From NCBI GenBank assembly GCA_029779385.1, contig JAKPAQ010000385.1, forward strand, positions 1-5,497: 5,497 nt of DNA. Reading direction: 5' to 3'. Below the pieces are notes generated by a model. That model had not been told where the DNA came from. It did no database searches and saw only the letters and a program-made list of their open reading frames with translations. Shown here one piece after another: positions 5,103-5,497 of this stretch (positions within the stretch are counted from its first letter, which is position 1; each line of letters opens with the position of its first letter). A program made the translations under genes and the position numbers. This DNA is from Actinomycetes bacterium. Its GTDB lineage: Bacteria; Actinomycetota; Actinomycetes; Propionibacteriales; Nocardioidaceae.

Positions 5103-5497
5103 TCGAACGGAACCATGGTTGCGAAGGCGACAGCACACAATCGTGAATCGAACGCGTAGAGAGCGACCGCTTCTTCGCTACGAAAATCCCGCCCACGAAT
5201 ACGCCGGACAAAAATGAGGACCGGCCCTGGACCTACCGAAGTAGGCGGAACCGGTCTTAGTATTAACCACACTAACTTGCTTGGGCCGCCCCAAACGATC
5301 ACGTCCCATCGATCACTCGAGTGCGGGAACTTCGCGATCAACGACTACATCTAAGGTGGTCATCAGGCACGCTTCTTCGCAAGGATGCCCGCCCGCAGGT
5401 TTGCTTACGCGAAAGAGCGATCGGCGCGAAAAGCCCCACGCCACTTGGCTACAAACTCATCACCACTCGAAGCGCAGCGTCGACCGCGCGCAGTTCA
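5103..5497. other. Region without a convincing gene
   Basis: Apart from the UUCG hairpin, I see no reliable gene here. An 80-codon - strand frame (5341-5099) runs through the hairpin and has no family features. At the right edge a + frame from ATG 5385 (MPARRFAYAKERSARKAP) stays open to the end, but its third-position G/C is low. On the - strand a frame gives ELRAVDAALRVVMSL and a stop near 5450, possibly the tail of a gene beyond the edge. A 10-bp palindrome CACTCGAGTG lies at 5314-5323. No tRNA-like cloverleaf or insertion-sequence end was found. Confidence 0.5.
5210..5258 (-). terminator. Hairpin with UUCG tetraloop and U-tract, likely intrinsic terminator on the - strand
   Basis: The outer arms AGGACCGG (5217-5224) and CCGGTCTT (5251-5258) pair over 8 bp with one wobble. 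The inner arms CCTAC (5232-5236) and GTAGG (5241-5245) pair over 5 bp. Read on the - strand the loop is C(UUCG)G, the very stable tetraloop, and the stem is followed 2 nt later by five U (AAAAA at 5210-5214 on +). The orientation of loop and U-tract shows that the structure acts in - strand RNA, perhaps ending a transcript that enters from beyond the right edge. Confidence 0.5.

Noticed and set aside
5125..5165. GTTCGATTC on the - strand, resembling a tRNA T-loop
   Set aside because: The flanking bases do not form the T-stem, and no acceptor or anticodon arms could be placed.
5099..5341. 80-codon - strand frame
   Set aside because: It runs through the UUCG hairpin, has no ribosome site or family features that I can see, and looks like chance.

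Overview
The window reads as GC-rich chromosomal DNA from an actinobacterium. The reasons are strong G/C preference at third codon positions, GTG starts, a start codon that looks leaderless, and a short Wzz-type domain fused to a tyrosine kinase. I cannot name a genus. No rRNA, tRNA, CRISPR array or insertion sequence was found.

Left part (2-3791, all + strand). The 3' end of an exported, cysteine-free, beta-rich surface-type protein (stop at 964) comes first. Then follows a compact cassette: a NTP_transf_5-type nucleotidyltransferase (1023-1949), a PqqD-like protein overlapping it by ATGA (1946-2269), and, 55 bp further on, a one-piece chain-length determinant plus BY-type tyrosine autokinase (2325-3791). 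The kinase would control assembly or export of an envelope or exopolysaccharide. Nucleotidyltransferase/PqqD pairs are known companions of polysaccharide and peptide-modification loci, but their exact role here is unknown. No glycosyltransferase, flippase, polymerase, radical-SAM enzyme or HprK-like kinase is visible; such partners would have to lie outside the window.

Middle part (3805-4935, all - strand). A toxin-antitoxin island points head-on at the kinase gene, with only 13 bp between the two stop codons. It holds a FitA-like ribbon-helix-helix antitoxin and a PIN-domain (VapC/FitB) toxin joined by a GTGA overlap. A MazF/PemK-type endoribonuclease follows that has no recognisable antitoxin of its own. 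Upstream of the antitoxin a perfect 9-bp inverted repeat covers a TATCAT -10 box, and a second inverted repeat abuts it, which fits autoregulation.

Right part (about 4936-5497). There is no convincing gene. It holds a possible 37-codon + strand ORF with a Shine-Dalgarno sequence, and a hairpin that, read on the - strand, has a C(UUCG)G tetraloop followed by a U-tract, so a likely intrinsic terminator. It may be an eroded junction next to the toxin-antitoxin island.
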